The notes: generated from the letters alone by a model not told the origin. DNA of 64,000 nucleotides from Bacteroidota bacterium (GCA_020056225.1 JAGVIE010000038.1:25835-89834), one strand, 5' to 3'. Numbered from the stretch's first letter, positions 1 to 10,601 are shown. A program made the numbers and translations.

Positions 1-127
1 AATTGATGTACTGCGTGCTTGTTGAAGAACTTGTAGTAGCACACTGATCGGTTGCTCCGGTTGCTTCGATGGCTGATACAATCGAAAGTACGAGAAGCCA
101 AAATAGAAAAATCTTTATGTGTTTCAT
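1..127 (-). CDS. Secreted protein, N-terminal fragment (runs off the window)
   Basis: An ATG at 127 opens a frame that runs off the left edge of the window. About 42 residues are visible. They begin MKHIKIFLFWLLVLSIVSA, a basic start followed by a hydrophobic segment, which is a typical Sec signal peptide, then a Ser/Thr-rich stretch with one Cys. A GGGAGC ribosome-binding site lies about 8 nt upstream, which supports the start. The mature protein is outside the window, so no function can be given; export to the periplasm or beyond is the only inference. Confidence 0.6.
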   Translation of the reverse strand, partial: MKHIKIFLFWLLVLSIVSAIEATGATDQCATTSSSTSTQYIN

Positions 128-251
128 AATGTTAGCTCCCTTTCAAGATTTCAATTTTTAATAATAAATCGTTAATTAAGATTAAAACAGAAAGCCCTCA
201 AAGGACATTCATTCCTTCGATATTGTCTCTTCCAGGAGATTATTGATGGAC

Positions 252-268
252 AAAGCCTTGCGGGCTTT
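252..268. terminator. Weak hairpin between two minus-strand genes
   Basis: AAAGCC, a 5-nt loop and GGCTTT form a perfect 6-bp stem about 70 nt downstream of the stop at 338. There is no clear T-run on the minus strand, so this is only a weak terminator candidate. The rest of 128-337 holds nothing else I can support. Confidence 0.25.
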
Positions 269-337
269 ATTGTTGGCTTGCTGCTCAGATCTTCATAGTA
301 GGCGGTGAACGCTCGTGCTGTACATGCAGGACAATAG

Positions 338-1243
338 TCATTTCATTACCATCATTTTTTTGACTAGAAGAATTCCATTAGCGCATCGCAGACGATAGTA
401 ATACACTCCAGAAGGAAGACTTGTGGCATCGTAGGTTATTTTATGCTCACCTGCATCTATATGTGAGTTCACTAGCGTACCAACGATCTCTCCCAGCAGG
501 TTAATAACGTCCAGCGTAACACAATCGGTGTTGGGCAGAGAGAAGATTATTCTCGTCCTTGGATTGAAGGGATTGGGATAATTTTGTGAGAGCTCGTATT
601 TTGCTGGAACTGGAGCATTCCGAGGGTCCACATCGGTAATTGTTCCATACTTAACGCCGCCAATGATTGCTCCTTTGAGATCGTAACTGAACGCGCCAGG
701 CTCATACTGATAAAAAGTCATGCCGATGCCATCAGCAACATTGCGGAGAGCATACAAGCTGTAACGCAGGGATGTCTCATAGAATCCCCATTGCTGCCTC
801 GTTTGTCCGAACACGGTTGCATATCCATTACTACTCACCGTCACAATCACCGTGTCAGTGTATTCCACTCCACCGATAACGGCTCGGTAATACCGCACAG
901 TTACGGTATCAAGGAAAATCTTAGAAAAATCATACCACAGTTCGTCACCATGCCAGAAGGTGGTGTCGGTGGTGCGGTGCTTAGCATAGTTATACACTTT
1001 TGAGCTTTCCTGTCTAAAGAAAAACGTGTCCAATTCGTGGTCGCTTACAAGCAATGTATAGTATTGCCCATTAGGCATCAGCGTCTCTGCTACTGCTCGT
1101 GTTGTGAAACGGTAGGTGGAATCCCATCGATCCTCGTATTGCCAGAGGTTACCAACCTGAAGTGGGTAAGTACCCTGAGCGTATGACGACAAGACTAAAA
1201 AAGTCAAGAGGTATAGTATGTGAAGTAGGTTGATAAGTTGCAT
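338..1243 (-). CDS. Secreted protein with T9SS C-terminal sorting domain
   Basis: I place the start at the ATG at 1243 rather than the ATG at 1321. It has an AAAGGA ribosome-binding site about 8 nt upstream and opens directly into a signal peptide (MQLINLLHILYLLTFLVLSS, then AQ). The protein is about 301 residues. The middle part has no domain I recognise. The last ~85 residues are a type A T9SS sorting domain: NYPNPFNP, then a beta-sandwich ending GVYYYRL and a Lys-rich tail. It is therefore probably exported by the type IX system and anchored or released at the cell surface. Its substrate or role is unknown. Confidence 0.75.
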   Translation of the reverse strand: MQLINLLHILYLLTFLVLSSYAQGTYPLQVGNLWQYEDRWDSTYRFTTRAVAETLMPNGQYYTLLVSDHELDTFFFRQESSKVYNYAKHRTTDTTFWHGDELWYDFSKIFLDTVTVRYYRAVIGGVEYTDTVIVTVSSNGYATVFGQTRQQWGFYETSLRYSLYALRNVADGIGMTFYQYEPGAFSYDLKGAIIGGVKYGTITDVDPRNAPVPAKYELSQNYPNPFNPRTRIIFSLPNTDCVTLDVINLLGEIVGTLVNSHIDAGEHKITYDATSLPSGVYYYRLRCANGILLVKKMMVMK

Positions 1244-1327
1244 TTGTTTTATCCTTTTGTTGTGTATAAAGTTTATTATCATTTCATCACCATCATTGTG
1301 TCCAAATATATACAAGCGCATTAAAAT

Positions 1328-1409
1328 AAAACACCCACCTCACTCCGGCTTGTCCCGTCTGACGCTGGTGCGTCAGACGAGATTGCTCGGAATGCAAGTG
1401 GGTTGTTTT
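1328..1409. repeat. Long imperfect palindrome in a 600-bp gene-free stretch
   Basis: The centre is a perfect 10-bp inverted repeat, CGTCTGACGC (1356-1365), TGGT loop, GCGTCAGACG (1370-1379). Outer arms AAAACACCCAC (1328-1338) and GTGGGTTGTTTT (1398-1409) pair with one bulge, so the whole 82 nt could fold into one long hairpin. It lies upstream of the 338-1243 gene. It looks like a REP-type or miniature element rather than a terminator. In the remainder of 1244-1848 I see no gene, RNA or clear promoter; the short plus-strand reading frame there has no coding character. Confidence 0.5.
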
Positions 1410-1848
1410 AACTTCTCTTATCATTACACGTACCTCTGTCATTTTAAGACACCTCTTTGTGCAATAAATTATCTTTATTTTTCTTCTCAACAAATTGCTG
1501 AGAACTATCAATTAGATTTCTATCTTACTTTTACTATCCTCAATTCTGGTATTAGTATGGGGGAATGAACAGTAGCAATTTATATCTTATTTTTTTGAAA
1601 AACAAATCATCTTAATGAACCAATGCCCCGCAACGCCTTATGTCATAAGGAGTTATCAGTGCTAATGGGGGTATTTTTATGCGAATGATTAACAAACATT
1701 TTTGTGCAATTCAGAAATCTCTCAACCTTGTATTTGAAAATGAAGTGCATAAGGAAAAAGATGGGAATGGGTATGTTCGTTTCAGTCAATACTGCTATAT
1801 GCGTGGTTAGCTTTCACTAAATTCGCAGCGATAGAATGCGTTGCACAA

Positions 1849-3162
1849 TCAAACACGTTTCATCACGGCAACAAAAAATCCATCCGTGTTGGAACAATGA
1901 GGATACATCGTAATAGTTGAATTGTTCAGAGAAAGGCCGAGTTTTGCGAAGTCTTCACCCGGATGAACAAGTTGAAAATCGGTGGAAGAGTTTAAAAAAT
2001 GATTTACAATCTCATCATTTTCCTTTCTGAAAAGCGAGCATGTTGCGTAGACAAGTTTTCCGCCCGGCTTCACGAATTGAGAATTGAAGCTGAGAATATT
2101 TTTTTGTTTCTCTGCATACTGCTCGACAAGAGGTTCTGTTATGCCCCACTTCATCCATGGACTGCGGCGGATTGTGCCAGCACCACTGCAAGGCGCATCT
2201 ACAAGAACAAGATCGGCTTTGTGGTAAAATTCTTCTGCTCGCAGGTCTTTGTTAAGTCTTGTTTTGATAATACTCACACCGGCACGCTTTGCCCGCTTCT
2301 CAAGCTCTGTCAATCTGTATTTGTCCACGTCAATCGCTATAATTTCACCATCATTCTTCATCAATTGAGCCATGTGCAGAGATTTACCGCCAGCCCCGGC
2401 ACAGGCATCGATCACGATTTCTCCGGGGTGCGGGTCGGCAATCCGGGAAACAAGCTGACTTCCCTCGTCCTGAATTTCATACCAACCATCTAAAAAAGAG
2501 CTTGACGATAAATTGTGAAATCTCTTTCGCGAGATAAGTCCTGCGGGAGAGATATTTGATAGCTCGGTTTCGATTCCTTCTTTTAGCAATCGCGATTGAC
2601 AATCTTCACGCGTTGTTTTCAATAAGTTGACACGCAGTGAAACACCCGGGTTGGAATTAAGCGCCTGCAATAAGTTTTCAGTCTCACCGCCGATCTGTTC
2701 CTGCCATTCGCTCACCATCCAATCGGGGAAAGAATATTTCACCCCCAGTTGAGCGATCGGTTCGGAGGCAAGGAAGTCAAGATTTTTATGATTGGTAATC
2801 CACCCCGTAAATTGTTCAAGATCTATTTTAGGAAAATAAATTTTCCAAAACGCGGGGGAAAGATTTGATTTATTTTCAATTGTCAGGAGATAAACAACAT
2901 ACATCGGGAGATGGCGAATATGCGGACCCTCAAGCTCTGTTGTTCCCGGATTATCGGCAACGAATTGTTTGACCAAAGTCTTTATAAGTCTGCGGTGACG
3001 AATCATCCCGTACACAGCGTCGGAAATAAATCGCCTGTCGTGTGAACCTAAGTATTTTTTTTGTCTGAAAAAATCTCCCGCAAGACGATCAGCCGGCTGG
3101 TTCTGTCCGTCAATATGCTCGAAAAGCTGAAGGACGTGACCGACGAGTGACGAAGTGTTCAT
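1849..3162 (-). CDS. rsmB: 16S rRNA (cytosine-C5) methyltransferase, RsmB family
   Basis: This SAM-dependent enzyme methylates C5 of a cytosine in 16S rRNA. The start at 3162 forms an ATGA overlap with the stop of the upstream gene, giving 437 residues, close to the family's ~430. Residues 1-150 are the NusB-like helical region. The methyltransferase core shows DACAGAGGKS (SAM loop), VDAPCSGAGT (motif IV with PCSG) and YATCSLFRKEND (motif VI with the TCS cysteine). Both conserved cysteines of RsmB-type enzymes are present. It is translationally coupled to the isoaspartyl peptidase gene. Other NOL1/NOP2/Sun members are possible, but the N-terminal region favours RsmB. Confidence 0.9.
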   Translation of the reverse strand: MNTSSLVGHVLQLFEHIDGQNQPADRLAGDFFRQKKYLGSHDRRFISDAVYGMIRHRRLIKTLVKQFVADNPGTTELEGPHIRHLPMYVVYLLTIENKSNLSPAFWKIYFPKIDLEQFTGWITNHKNLDFLASEPIAQLGVKYSFPDWMVSEWQEQIGGETENLLQALNSNPGVSLRVNLLKTTREDCQSRLLKEGIETELSNISPAGLISRKRFHNLSSSSFLDGWYEIQDEGSQLVSRIADPHPGEIVIDACAGAGGKSLHMAQLMKNDGEIIAIDVDKYRLTELEKRAKRAGVSIIKTRLNKDLRAEEFYHKADLVLVDAPCSGAGTIRRSPWMKWGITEPLVEQYAEKQKNILSFNSQFVKPGGKLVYATCSLFRKENDEIVNHFLNSSTDFQLVHPGEDFAKLGLSLNNSTITMYPHCSNTDGFFVAVMKRV

Positions 3163-4067
3163 ATTGCAACAAAAGGTTCTGCCATCTTCGCGTTGATGTA
3201 CGCACGAGCCATGCGCGGCGTGTTGTAGGAAACCCCGCACTTCCCGTGTTTATTCATCACGATAACGCCGCCGAATCCATCCACCTTACGGTGCAATATT
3301 TCAATTCCTTTCATTGCGGCTTCCTGCGGATGACCTCCGTTTATCTCCATCAAATCGATCACAGTTTTTGCCATTACTACTTTGATCATCGCTTCTCCCC
3401 AGCCGGTGGTCGATACGCCGCCGGTCTCGTTATCCGCGTATGTGCCGCAGCCGATGAGGGGTGAGTCGCCGATGCGTCCGGGATATTTATTCATTGTTCC
3501 GCCTGTCGATGTTCCGGCACAAACATTTCCATCCTTATCGAGAGCGACAGCACCAACTGTATCGGAGGGCCGCTTCGGTTTGCTGAATGCTTCCTTCGTT
3601 TTAAAATTTTTCCTCAACTTCAATGATTCCCAGCGGTCAAATTCCCGCTTTGTAATGAGTTCTTCGGGCTTGCACAATTCACAGCCGTGCTCTTTGGCAA
3701 ATCTTTCGGCGCCATCGCCAACGAATAGGATGTGCTCGCTTTCCGCTAAAATTTTCCTCGCGAGCGAAATTGGGTTTCGTATCCGCTGTACGGCGGCAAC
3801 GGCTCCGCATCGGAGTGTTTTGCCGCTCATTATGCTCGCGTCTAATTCAACGCGCCCGATCAGATTAAGGTGCGATCCATAACCCGCATCGAACGTCGGA
3901 TCGTTTTCCATTGTGCGTATCGCTTGCTCGACAGCATCTATAGCTGTGCCGCCGGATCGTAAAGTATTCCACCCGGTTTTTAGAGTGTGCAGGCATCCTT
4001 TGCGGTGAGCATCAATCTCGGCGTCGGGAATATCCCATGCGCCGCCGTGTACTATGAGAGAAATCAT
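3159..4067 (-). CDS. iaaA: Isoaspartyl peptidase / plant-type L-asparaginase
   Basis: A 302-residue N-terminal-nucleophile hydrolase that removes isoaspartyl residues from dipeptides and hydrolyses L-asparagine. It starts with the family's hallmark VHGGAW. The autoprocessing site is SDTVGAVALD, with Thr170 as the new N-terminal nucleophile, followed by AGTSTGG and GDSPLIGCGTYAD, the substrate-binding loops. Length and order match EcAIII-type enzymes. The stop overlaps the rsmB start (ATGA). No signal peptide is seen, so the enzyme is cytoplasmic and probably salvages damaged peptides. Confidence 0.9.
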   Translation of the reverse strand: MISLIVHGGAWDIPDAEIDAHRKGCLHTLKTGWNTLRSGGTAIDAVEQAIRTMENDPTFDAGYGSHLNLIGRVELDASIMSGKTLRCGAVAAVQRIRNPISLARKILAESEHILFVGDGAERFAKEHGCELCKPEELITKREFDRWESLKLRKNFKTKEAFSKPKRPSDTVGAVALDKDGNVCAGTSTGGTMNKYPGRIGDSPLIGCGTYADNETGGVSTTGWGEAMIKVVMAKTVIDLMEINGGHPQEAAMKGIEILHRKVDGFGGVIVMNKHGKCGVSYNTPRMARAYINAKMAEPFVAI

Positions 4068-4201
4068 AAGAAATGAAATTCAGTGAAAAATCTTTTATTC
4101 AAGTTACAAAAATTGGAAAGGATTCGCAATCCGCAGACAGACGGGAGGGCAGGACCAAACTCAATGGCTGGACTGAGTCAATCCCACCCACCCGAAAAAA
4201 T

Positions 4202-6841
4202 TTATTTGATAACTTCGGCTGTTGTTTTCTTCACGATCTGGATGAGTCCGCGCTTATCAAGCGACATTTCAATTATATCGCCTTCATTAATGGAGCCGGA
4301 GAGCATCTCTTCCGATAATTTGTTGACAACATATTTTTGGATGACCCGCTTTAAAGGCCTTGCCCCAAGCGCCGGATCGTATCCAAGTTTGATGAGCCAT
4401 TCTTTCGCTTCATCGGTGAAATCAATCCCGATGTTTTTCTGTTTCAGCATCGATTGGACACGCCTGAGCTGAAGTCCGACTATCTTTTTTAAATCCTCTT
4501 TATTCAAAAGTTTGAAAAGAATAATCTCATCTATACGATTGAGGAATTCAGAACGAATTGATTGGCGCAGCATCTCGAAGAGAGCGATTCGCAGGTCACT
4601 GTAGATTTTTTCCAGCTCATCGTTAGAAATTATTTCCCCGCCCAATTGCTCTTGAATCATCTGCGAGCCAAGGTTCGAGGTCATGATGATGATAGTGTTC
4701 TTGAAGTTCACCGTTCGACCCTTACTATCCGTAAGCCTGCCTTCATCGAGAACCTGCAGCAAGAGATTGAAAACTTCCGGATGCGCTTTCTCGATTTCGT
4801 CGAGCAAAACTACAGAATACGGTTTGCGCCTGACGGCTTCGGTTAATTGTCCGCCCTCCTCATAGCCGACATAACCTGGCGGTGCGCCGATAAGACGCGA
4901 AACGGAAAATTTTTCCATATACTCGCTCATATCGATGCGAATGAGTGAGTTCTCATCGTTGAAGAGAAATTCTGCAAGCGCGCGCGCCAGCTCTGTTTTG
5001 CCAACGCCTGTTGATCCCAGAAAGATAAACGAGCCGATTGGTTTTTTCTCATCCTGCAATCCCGCACGGCTTCTTCTGATTGCATCGGCAACGGCATGAA
5101 CGGCTTCCTCCTGACCGGCAAGCCGTTCATGGAGACGATCTTCAAGGTGCAGTAATTTTGTCCGCTCGCTTTCTAACATTCGATTTACAGGAACACCCGT
5201 CCAACGAGAAACAATCTCAGCGATGTCCTCGGCATCGACTTCTTCCTTTAGCATCTTCTTGTTTTTTTGGACCTCGGCAAGTTTTTTACTTGCAGTTTTC
5301 AACTCTTTCTCAAGTGACGCAATAACCCCGTAGCGAAGCTCGGCAACCTTAGCAAGATTGCCTTGCCGCTCATTCTGATCTGCTTCTGTTTTTGCTTGCT
5401 CGATATCGCCTTTCATTTTACGGATAGATTGAATCAGGTCTTTTTCGTTTTGCCAGTGTGCTCTAAGCCCGGAGCGCTGTTGGTTCAAATCGGCGAATTC
5501 TTTGTTGATTGTCTCGAGACGTGCTTGTGTCGCCTCATCCGTTTCACGCTTGACTGCTTCACGCTCGATTTCAAGTTGTTTTATCCTTCTCTCGATTTCA
5601 TCAAGCTCTTCGGGAAGCGAATCGATTTCGATGCGAAGTTTTGATGCCGCCTCATCGACAAGATCGATTGCTTTATCTGGAAGGAATCGATCGCTGATGT
5701 AGCGGTGACTCAATTGCGCCGCCGCTACAATTGCGCCATCGGTGATGCGTACACCATGATGAACTTCGTAACGTTCTTTCAAACCTCGTAGTATCGAGAT
5801 AGTGTCCTCGACTGTCGGCTCATCGATGAGAACGGGCTGGAAACGGCGTTCGAGCGCAGGGTCCTTCTCGATGTGCTTGCGGTATTCATCGATAGTCGTT
5901 GCGCCGATAGCACGAAGCTCGCCTTTTGCCAGCGCGGGTTTGAGCATGTTTGCCGCGTCGACTGCACCTTGAGCCGCGCCCGCACCGATGAGTGTATGCA
6001 GCTCATCGATGAAGAGAATAATTTCACCTTCCGATTCTGTCACTTCTTTTAAAACCGCCTTCAATCTTTCTTCAAACTGTCCGCGGAAACTTGTGCCCGC
6101 TACAAGCGTGCCCATGTCGAGTGCGATAATTCTTTTTGTCTTTAAATTTTCCGGCACATCGCCATGCGCAATGCGCTGCGCGATTCCCTCGGCGATAGCA
6201 GTTTTACCAACACCCGGCTCACCGATGAGAACCGGATTATTTTTTGTACGGCGCGAAAGAACCTGAAGCACCCTGCGGATTTCTTCATCGCGACCGATGA
6301 CAGGATCGAGTTTTCCTTTGCGGGCAAGCTCGTTCAAGTCACGACCGAAACGCTGGAGCGATTGATATTTTTCTTCAGGAGTTTGATCTGTAACCCGCTG
6401 TGTGCCGCGGATGTCTTTCAGAGCTTTGTAGATTTGGTCCTTAGTAACACCCTGTCCGTTCAGCAATTGCGCCGCAGTAGATTTGCCGGAGACGAGCGCG
6501 AGAAGCAAATGCTCTGTGCTGACGTACTCGTCCTTCAACGATTGCGCTTCTTTGAGCGCGACATCGAAAAGTTGTGCGAGATTTTGTCCGATGAACTGAT
6601 TGCCGACGCCTGAACCCGATACCTTCGGCAGTTTCTCGACCGCCTCGTTGACTTTGATTTTTACGTAGTTGAAATTCGCTCCGATTTTTTGGAGGATGGG
6701 CGCAATAACGCCCTCGCTGTCCTGCACGAGCGCGGCAAACAGATGTTCCGGCTCGATGGATTGATTGCCGTAACTCGCCGCAATCTCCTGTGCGTTCTGG
6801 ACTGCCCCCTGTGATTTAATTGTAAATTTTTGGAAGTTCAT
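4202..6841 (-). CDS. clpB: ATP-dependent chaperone ClpB (protein disaggregase)
   Basis: A full-length 879-residue Hsp100 disaggregase that works with DnaK to solubilise aggregated proteins. It has the N-domain (1-150), AAA-1 with Walker A GEPGVGKT (207-214) and Walker B LFIDE (276-280), the ClpB-specific coiled-coil M-domain (about 405-530), and AAA-2 with Walker A GSTGVGKT (609-616). The sensor and arginine regions of AAA-2 are intact. It is the last gene of a minus-strand run that begins with dnaK, fitting joint stress induction. A 42-nt gap separates it from the SIR2-like gene upstream. No CIRCE element was found in the run. Confidence 0.97.
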   Translation of the reverse strand: MNFQKFTIKSQGAVQNAQEIAASYGNQSIEPEHLFAALVQDSEGVIAPILQKIGANFNYVKIKVNEAVEKLPKVSGSGVGNQFIGQNLAQLFDVALKEAQSLKDEYVSTEHLLLALVSGKSTAAQLLNGQGVTKDQIYKALKDIRGTQRVTDQTPEEKYQSLQRFGRDLNELARKGKLDPVIGRDEEIRRVLQVLSRRTKNNPVLIGEPGVGKTAIAEGIAQRIAHGDVPENLKTKRIIALDMGTLVAGTSFRGQFEERLKAVLKEVTESEGEIILFIDELHTLIGAGAAQGAVDAANMLKPALAKGELRAIGATTIDEYRKHIEKDPALERRFQPVLIDEPTVEDTISILRGLKERYEVHHGVRITDGAIVAAAQLSHRYISDRFLPDKAIDLVDEAASKLRIEIDSLPEELDEIERRIKQLEIEREAVKRETDEATQARLETINKEFADLNQQRSGLRAHWQNEKDLIQSIRKMKGDIEQAKTEADQNERQGNLAKVAELRYGVIASLEKELKTASKKLAEVQKNKKMLKEEVDAEDIAEIVSRWTGVPVNRMLESERTKLLHLEDRLHERLAGQEEAVHAVADAIRRSRAGLQDEKKPIGSFIFLGSTGVGKTELARALAEFLFNDENSLIRIDMSEYMEKFSVSRLIGAPPGYVGYEEGGQLTEAVRRKPYSVVLLDEIEKAHPEVFNLLLQVLDEGRLTDSKGRTVNFKNTIIIMTSNLGSQMIQEQLGGEIISNDELEKIYSDLRIALFEMLRQSIRSEFLNRIDEIILFKLLNKEDLKKIVGLQLRRVQSMLKQKNIGIDFTDEAKEWLIKLGYDPALGARPLKRVIQKYVVNKLSEEMLSGSINEGDIIEMSLDKRGLIQIVKKTTAEVIK

Positions 6842-6884
6842 AGATAACTCATTCTGGTCAATTTGCAGGCAATCACTGCCGCTA

Positions 6885-8042
6885 TTATAATTTCTCTTCT
6901 ATATCAGCCCAAGTACACTTTTCAATTTCTTTGGATATCTTTGCTACCTTCATTGGATTATTTTCTATTAGTCCTAAATCTACTGAGGCGTTACGCAGAA
7001 GACCCTCAGCGGAGGGATCAATAACAATCATTTTATGTTGTGGTAGCTCAAATATCCAGTTGATAATCCGAATATTAATAACTCTATCTCGAAAACAATA
7101 ACCTGAAACTATTAATCTATCTGTGTTTGACAATGACTGATAAAATTGATTGTGCAGACTTACAAAAACAGATCTATGATAATCGATTATCTTATTAGTA
7201 GTTCCAACTAAAATTAAAGGAGGATTATTGTCTGCATATACATTCTCGCTTGTATCATAAAATCCGCTCTTTGGGATTAAAACATTGTCCTGTTTCCATT
7301 CATTAAGCAGATATAAATTTTTCCAGTCTATACTGCCATGCAACTTATAAAAACGTACTTTGCCGGACAAATCCATAGGAAAAGTATCCCACCTCTTAGC
7401 GTGATTATTTTCTTCACCAAACCGATAAATTACAAATTGTATATCCTTTTTCTGAAAATACGTTTCGAGTACTAAATCATGGTTTAATGTAAAAATCTCA
7501 ATATTATCCTCTGAATATTTTAAAATTGCACTTTTTATGAAGTCTAAGTATTCGACATCTGACGGTTGTTTTTGCAATAATTCACATACAATATATTTAA
7601 TGCATCTCATTACTTCAGAGGTAAGATTTAGTAAATCTAAAATTTGCCCCCCTTGAAGCATAGAAACAATCTCGGACTCTATTTGCCTTAAAAAAACATC
7701 AACTAAGGGGTTCCCCGGGAATCCACAGAGATGTTCTTGAATTTGATTGGCAATGTAATAGATGTCCTCATAATTTGCTCTAAATTTTTCTTGTCCAAAT
7801 TCTCTGTCATAATAACAATCAATTTTTTCTTTAAGAATTCTCATAAAATCTATTACAATCTTAGCTTTCTCAATACTACGTTGATTTAGCGGCGGAAAAG
7901 TTAGGCTATATATACCATCTGTTCCGAGCCGCAAATCTTTTTGCAATAATGCATTAGTAATATCAGAAGTCTTAGGCATCCCCGCTTTAATCGAATTGCC
8001 AGCACCGAAGAGAAAAGTTATATTTTCAGTTTTATTTCCCAT
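6885..8042 (-). CDS. SIR2-like domain protein, possible NAD hydrolase
   Basis: A 385-residue protein with SIR2-like signatures: [14 protein letters not shown] near the N-terminus (residues 10-23), a TLNHD motif mid-protein, [10 protein letters not shown], and a C-terminal GYCFRD strand typical of SIR2_2-type domains. Proteins of this type often cleave NAD+ in anti-phage defence. No second effector, sensor or TIR domain is visible on the chain, and no Thoeris-type partner adjoins it. It lies 6 nt behind a small membrane protein and between dnaK and clpB. Its A+T-rich codon use differs from the flanking chaperone genes, which suggests later insertion. A housekeeping deacetylase is less likely, since no sirtuin zinc finger is seen. 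Confidence 0.7.
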   Translation of the reverse strand: MGNKTENITFLFGAGNSIKAGMPKTSDITNALLQKDLRLGTDGIYSLTFPPLNQRSIEKAKIVIDFMRILKEKIDCYYDREFGQEKFRANYEDIYYIANQIQEHLCGFPGNPLVDVFLRQIESEIVSMLQGGQILDLLNLTSEVMRCIKYIVCELLQKQPSDVEYLDFIKSAILKYSEDNIEIFTLNHDLVLETYFQKKDIQFVIYRFGEENNHAKRWDTFPMDLSGKVRFYKLHGSIDWKNLYLLNEWKQDNVLIPKSGFYDTSENVYADNNPPLILVGTTNKIIDYHRSVFVSLHNQFYQSLSNTDRLIVSGYCFRDRVINIRIINWIFELPQHKMIVIDPSAEGLLRNASVDLGLIENNPMKVAKISKEIEKCTWADIEEKL

Positions 8043-8048
8043 TGTGTT

Positions 8049-8285
8049 TCATCGCTCTTTATCCTTACCCTCACCACTCTCTTGCTCTTCCATTTTCTTT
8101 CCGGCTTTTTCTTCCATCACGTATTCTATTGCTTCTTGTTTATCCTTAGGCTGGAAGTCGTGAAATGCGGTGAGCGTGGCTATACCATGTCCGCCGCGCC
8201 AAGAGATCCAATGTTTCTTGGTAGCATAGATTAAGAATGCCGCAACAGCAACGAGTATAATTATAAGCCAGATACTGTTTGTCAT
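8049..8285 (-). CDS. Small single-pass membrane protein, unknown function
   Basis: A 78-residue protein. Residues 3-21 (NSIWLIIILVAVAAFLIYA) form one hydrophobic helix, followed by a basic stretch and a highly charged, Glu/Lys-rich tail. This is a bitopic membrane protein with a soluble tail, probably cytoplasmic. It lies between dnaK (about 110 nt upstream, with a repeat in between) and the SIR2-like gene (6 nt downstream), so it may be co-transcribed with both. I recognise no family. It may be the membrane partner of the SIR2-like protein, but only the spacing suggests that. Confidence 0.6.
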   Translation of the reverse strand: MTNSIWLIIILVAVAAFLIYATKKHWISWRGGHGIATLTAFHDFQPKDKQEAIEYVMEEKAGKKMEEQESGEGKDKER

Positions 8286-8300
8286 TTGCCCGATCTTTCT

Positions 8301-8391
8301 GACCCTCTCCCCGTTCCGATGACCCTTCGACTTCGCTCAGGGTGACATCGGAACACCCCTCTCCCATTTTGGGAGAGGGGATGGGGGTGAC
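8301..8391. repeat. Double palindromic repeat after dnaK
   Basis: Two perfect hairpins stand side by side. The first has 9-bp arms GTTCCGATG (8313-8321) and CATCGGAAC (8346-8354) around an inner ACCCT/AGGGT stem and a TTCGACTTCGCTCA loop core. The second is CCCCTCTCCCA (8356-8366), TTT, TGGGAGAGGGG (8370-8380). The element begins 3 nt after the dnaK stop codon, so in the transcript it can act as an attenuator or 3'-end-stabilising structure. Related cores occur near 39.0-39.2 and 46.6 kb, and the GAGAGGG...GGTGA part recurs at 36.57 and 46.68 kb. Confidence 0.7.
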
Positions 8392-8393
8392 GG

Positions 8394-10346
8394 TTACTTA
8401 TCCTTATCGTCAACAACTTCGTACGAGGCATCCTCAACAGCTTTATCATCTTTCTTCTTTCCACCGCTGTCTGTTGGACCTTCTTGTCCGCCTGGAGGTG
8501 GTGGTTGCTGTCCGGCTTGCTGTGCGCCGGGTTGCCCTGCCGTTGCCGATTTATACATTTCCTGAGAAGCTTCGTTCCAGGCGTTGTTAAGGGTTTCCAT
8601 CTTAGCTTTGATGTCGGCTATGTTGCCGCTCTTTACTGCCGCATCGAGTGCATCCGCCGCAGATTCAACTTTCGGCTTTAAGTTTGCAGGTATCTTATCA
8701 CCCAAATCTTTCATCTGCTTTCGTGTTTGGAAAACAAGATTATCTGCCTGATTCTTTGTGTCAACTTCTTCGCGGCGTTTCTTGTCTTCAGCAGAATGAG
8801 ATTGAGCATCATTTTTCATTTTCTCAACTTCTTCCTTACTCAAACCGCTCGAAGAAGTGATGCGGATGCTTTGCTCTTTGTTGGTTGCTTTATCCTTTGC
8901 CAACACGTGAAGCATACCGTTTGCATCGATATCGAACGTCACTTCGATTTGCGGTACGCCGCGCGGTGCAGGTGGAATTCCATCAAGGTGAAACCGACCA
9001 AGCGTACGGTTATCAATCGCCATTTGCCGTTCACCCTGCAGAATGTGAATCTCGACAGAGGGTTGACTGTCGGAAGCTGTAGAAAATATTTCGCTCTTCT
9101 TTGTTGGAATAGTCGTGTTTGCCTGTATCATTTGCGTCGTTACACCGCCGAGCGTTTCGATTCCGAGCGTTAGCGGAGTTACGTCGAGAAGAAGAACATC
9201 GGTAACGTCGCCCGAAAGCACGCCGCCCTGAATAGCCGCACCGATTGCGACGACTTCATCAGGATTCACACCTTTGTGACCTTCTCTTCCGAAAATATCT
9301 TTTACCAACTGCTGAACGCGGGGTACGCGTGTCATACCACCGACGAGAATAATCTCTTCAATCTGATTTGGGTTCAGTCCGGCATCTTTCAATGCTTTTT
9401 CAACCGGAGGCACACAGCGTTGGATCAGGTCTTCTACTAACTGTTCGAACATTGCCCGCGTGATTGTCATATTAAGATGCTTTGGACCTTCGGCGGTTGC
9501 AGTGATGAATGGAAGATTGACTTCCGTTTGCCCCAGCTGCGATAGTTCCATTTTTGCCTTCTCCGATGCTTCACGCAAACGTTGAAGCGCCATCGGGTCT
9601 TTACGCAAATCGATTCCTTCCTGTTTTTTGAATTCGTCTGCAACGTAATCCACCAAACGCTGATCGAAATTATCTCCGCCGAGGTGAGTATCACCGTTAG
9701 TGGATTTAACTTCAAACACGCCTTCACCGAGTTCAAGAATCGAAATATCGAAAGTGCCGCCTCCGAGATCGAACACCGCGACTTTAATATCTTTGTGTTT
9801 TTTGTCCATACCATAAGCAAGCGCCGCCGCGGTCGGCTCGTTGATAATTCTGCGAACATTAAGCCCGGCAATCTCACCGGCTTCTTTGGTTGCCTGCCGC
9901 TGTGCATCGTTGAAGTATGCGGGCACCGTAATAACTGCATCGGTTATCTTTGAGCCGAGGTAATCTTCTGCGGTTTGTTTCATCTTTTGCAGAATCATCG
10001 CGCTGATTTCCGGCGGTGAATATATCCGGTCACTTATCTGAACACGCGCGGTGTTGTTTTCTCCCTGCACAACTTTGTACGGGATGAGTTTCATTTCTTC
10101 CGTTACTTCGTTTTGGAATCGTCCCATAAAACGCTTAATCGAAAAAACGGTATTTTGTGAATTCGTTACCGCTTGTCTCTTCGCCGCCTGACCGACGAGC
10201 CGTTCGCCGCCTTTTGTAAATCCAACGACCGAAGGTGTAGTACGCGCACCTTCCGAGTTTGCAATGACGACGGGGTCTTTTCCCTCCATCACCGCAACTA
10301 CCGAGTTGGTAGTCCCTAAATCAATTCCAATTATTTTTCCAGCCAT
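8394..10346 (-). CDS. dnaK: Chaperone protein DnaK (Hsp70)
   Basis: A complete 650-residue Hsp70. The ATPase domain opens with [16 protein letters not shown] and contains [14 protein letters not shown] and [15 protein letters not shown]. The substrate-binding domain includes [16 protein letters not shown], and the C-terminal lid ends in an acidic tail (EVVDDKDK) preceded by a Gln/Pro/Gly-rich linker. It folds client proteins and feeds ClpB, which lies downstream on the same strand. An AAAGGAG ribosome-binding site precedes the ATG. A sigma-70-like promoter is readable 120-150 nt upstream. No grpE or dnaJ occurs in the window. Confidence 0.98.
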   Translation of the reverse strand: MAGKIIGIDLGTTNSVVAVMEGKDPVVIANSEGARTTPSVVGFTKGGERLVGQAAKRQAVTNSQNTVFSIKRFMGRFQNEVTEEMKLIPYKVVQGENNTARVQISDRIYSPPEISAMILQKMKQTAEDYLGSKITDAVITVPAYFNDAQRQATKEAGEIAGLNVRRIINEPTAAALAYGMDKKHKDIKVAVFDLGGGTFDISILELGEGVFEVKSTNGDTHLGGDNFDQRLVDYVADEFKKQEGIDLRKDPMALQRLREASEKAKMELSQLGQTEVNLPFITATAEGPKHLNMTITRAMFEQLVEDLIQRCVPPVEKALKDAGLNPNQIEEIILVGGMTRVPRVQQLVKDIFGREGHKGVNPDEVVAIGAAIQGGVLSGDVTDVLLLDVTPLTLGIETLGGVTTQMIQANTTIPTKKSEIFSTASDSQPSVEIHILQGERQMAIDNRTLGRFHLDGIPPAPRGVPQIEVTFDIDANGMLHVLAKDKATNKEQSIRITSSSGLSKEEVEKMKNDAQSHSAEDKKRREEVDTKNQADNLVFQTRKQMKDLGDKIPANLKPKVESAADALDAAVKSGNIADIKAKMETLNNAWNEASQEMYKSATAGQPGAQQAGQQPPPPGGQEGPTDSGGKKKDDKAVEDASYEVVDDKDK

Positions 10347-10467
10347 AACTAACTCCTTTTATTGAACAAAAATTCACCGACAGAGATAATTCTCTCCGGG
10401 TTTAAATATCTTTTTCCTTACTATGTCACAATAGGTATGCCAGGAAGGATGTTTTGAAATATCGCGC

Positions 10468-10496
10468 ATTTTATTTAAAAAATGAAGAATAATCAA
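10468..10496 (-). promoter_or_regulatory. Predicted sigma-70-like promoter of dnaK
   Basis: On the minus strand TTGATT (10496-10491) and TAAAAT (10473-10468) are separated by 17 nt. Transcription would start near 10461 and leave a ~115-nt leader with a small AGAGA/TCTCT hairpin around 10385. No CIRCE-type inverted repeat and no sigma-32-like sequence was seen. Confidence 0.5.
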
Positions 10497-10536
10497 GTGC
10501 AGTAGATTGATATTTTAGATCGAGATTCCCGTTCGC

Positions 10537-10551
10537 CTGCCATCATGGCAG
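10537..10551. promoter_or_regulatory. Short palindrome between divergent dnaK and birA promoters
   Basis: CTGCCAT, one base, ATGGCAG: a perfect 7-bp inverted repeat lying between the two outward-facing promoters. Its size fits a dimeric regulator site. No regulator can be named. It could equally be part of a decayed REP-type element. Confidence 0.3.
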
Positions 10552-10601
10552 TGGCAGATATTTCATAATACTATAACTGCTGATCTGGCAGAAATCTACC
10601 C

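Noticed and set aside
6885..8042. Thoeris or other multi-gene SIR2 defence system
   Set aside because: No TIR-domain, Argonaute, helicase or similar partner adjoins the gene; only a small membrane protein does, so no named system is claimed.
9467..9940. 157-codon frame on the same strand within dnaK
   Set aside because: It is an out-of-frame shadow of dnaK with no domain and no ribosome-binding site.
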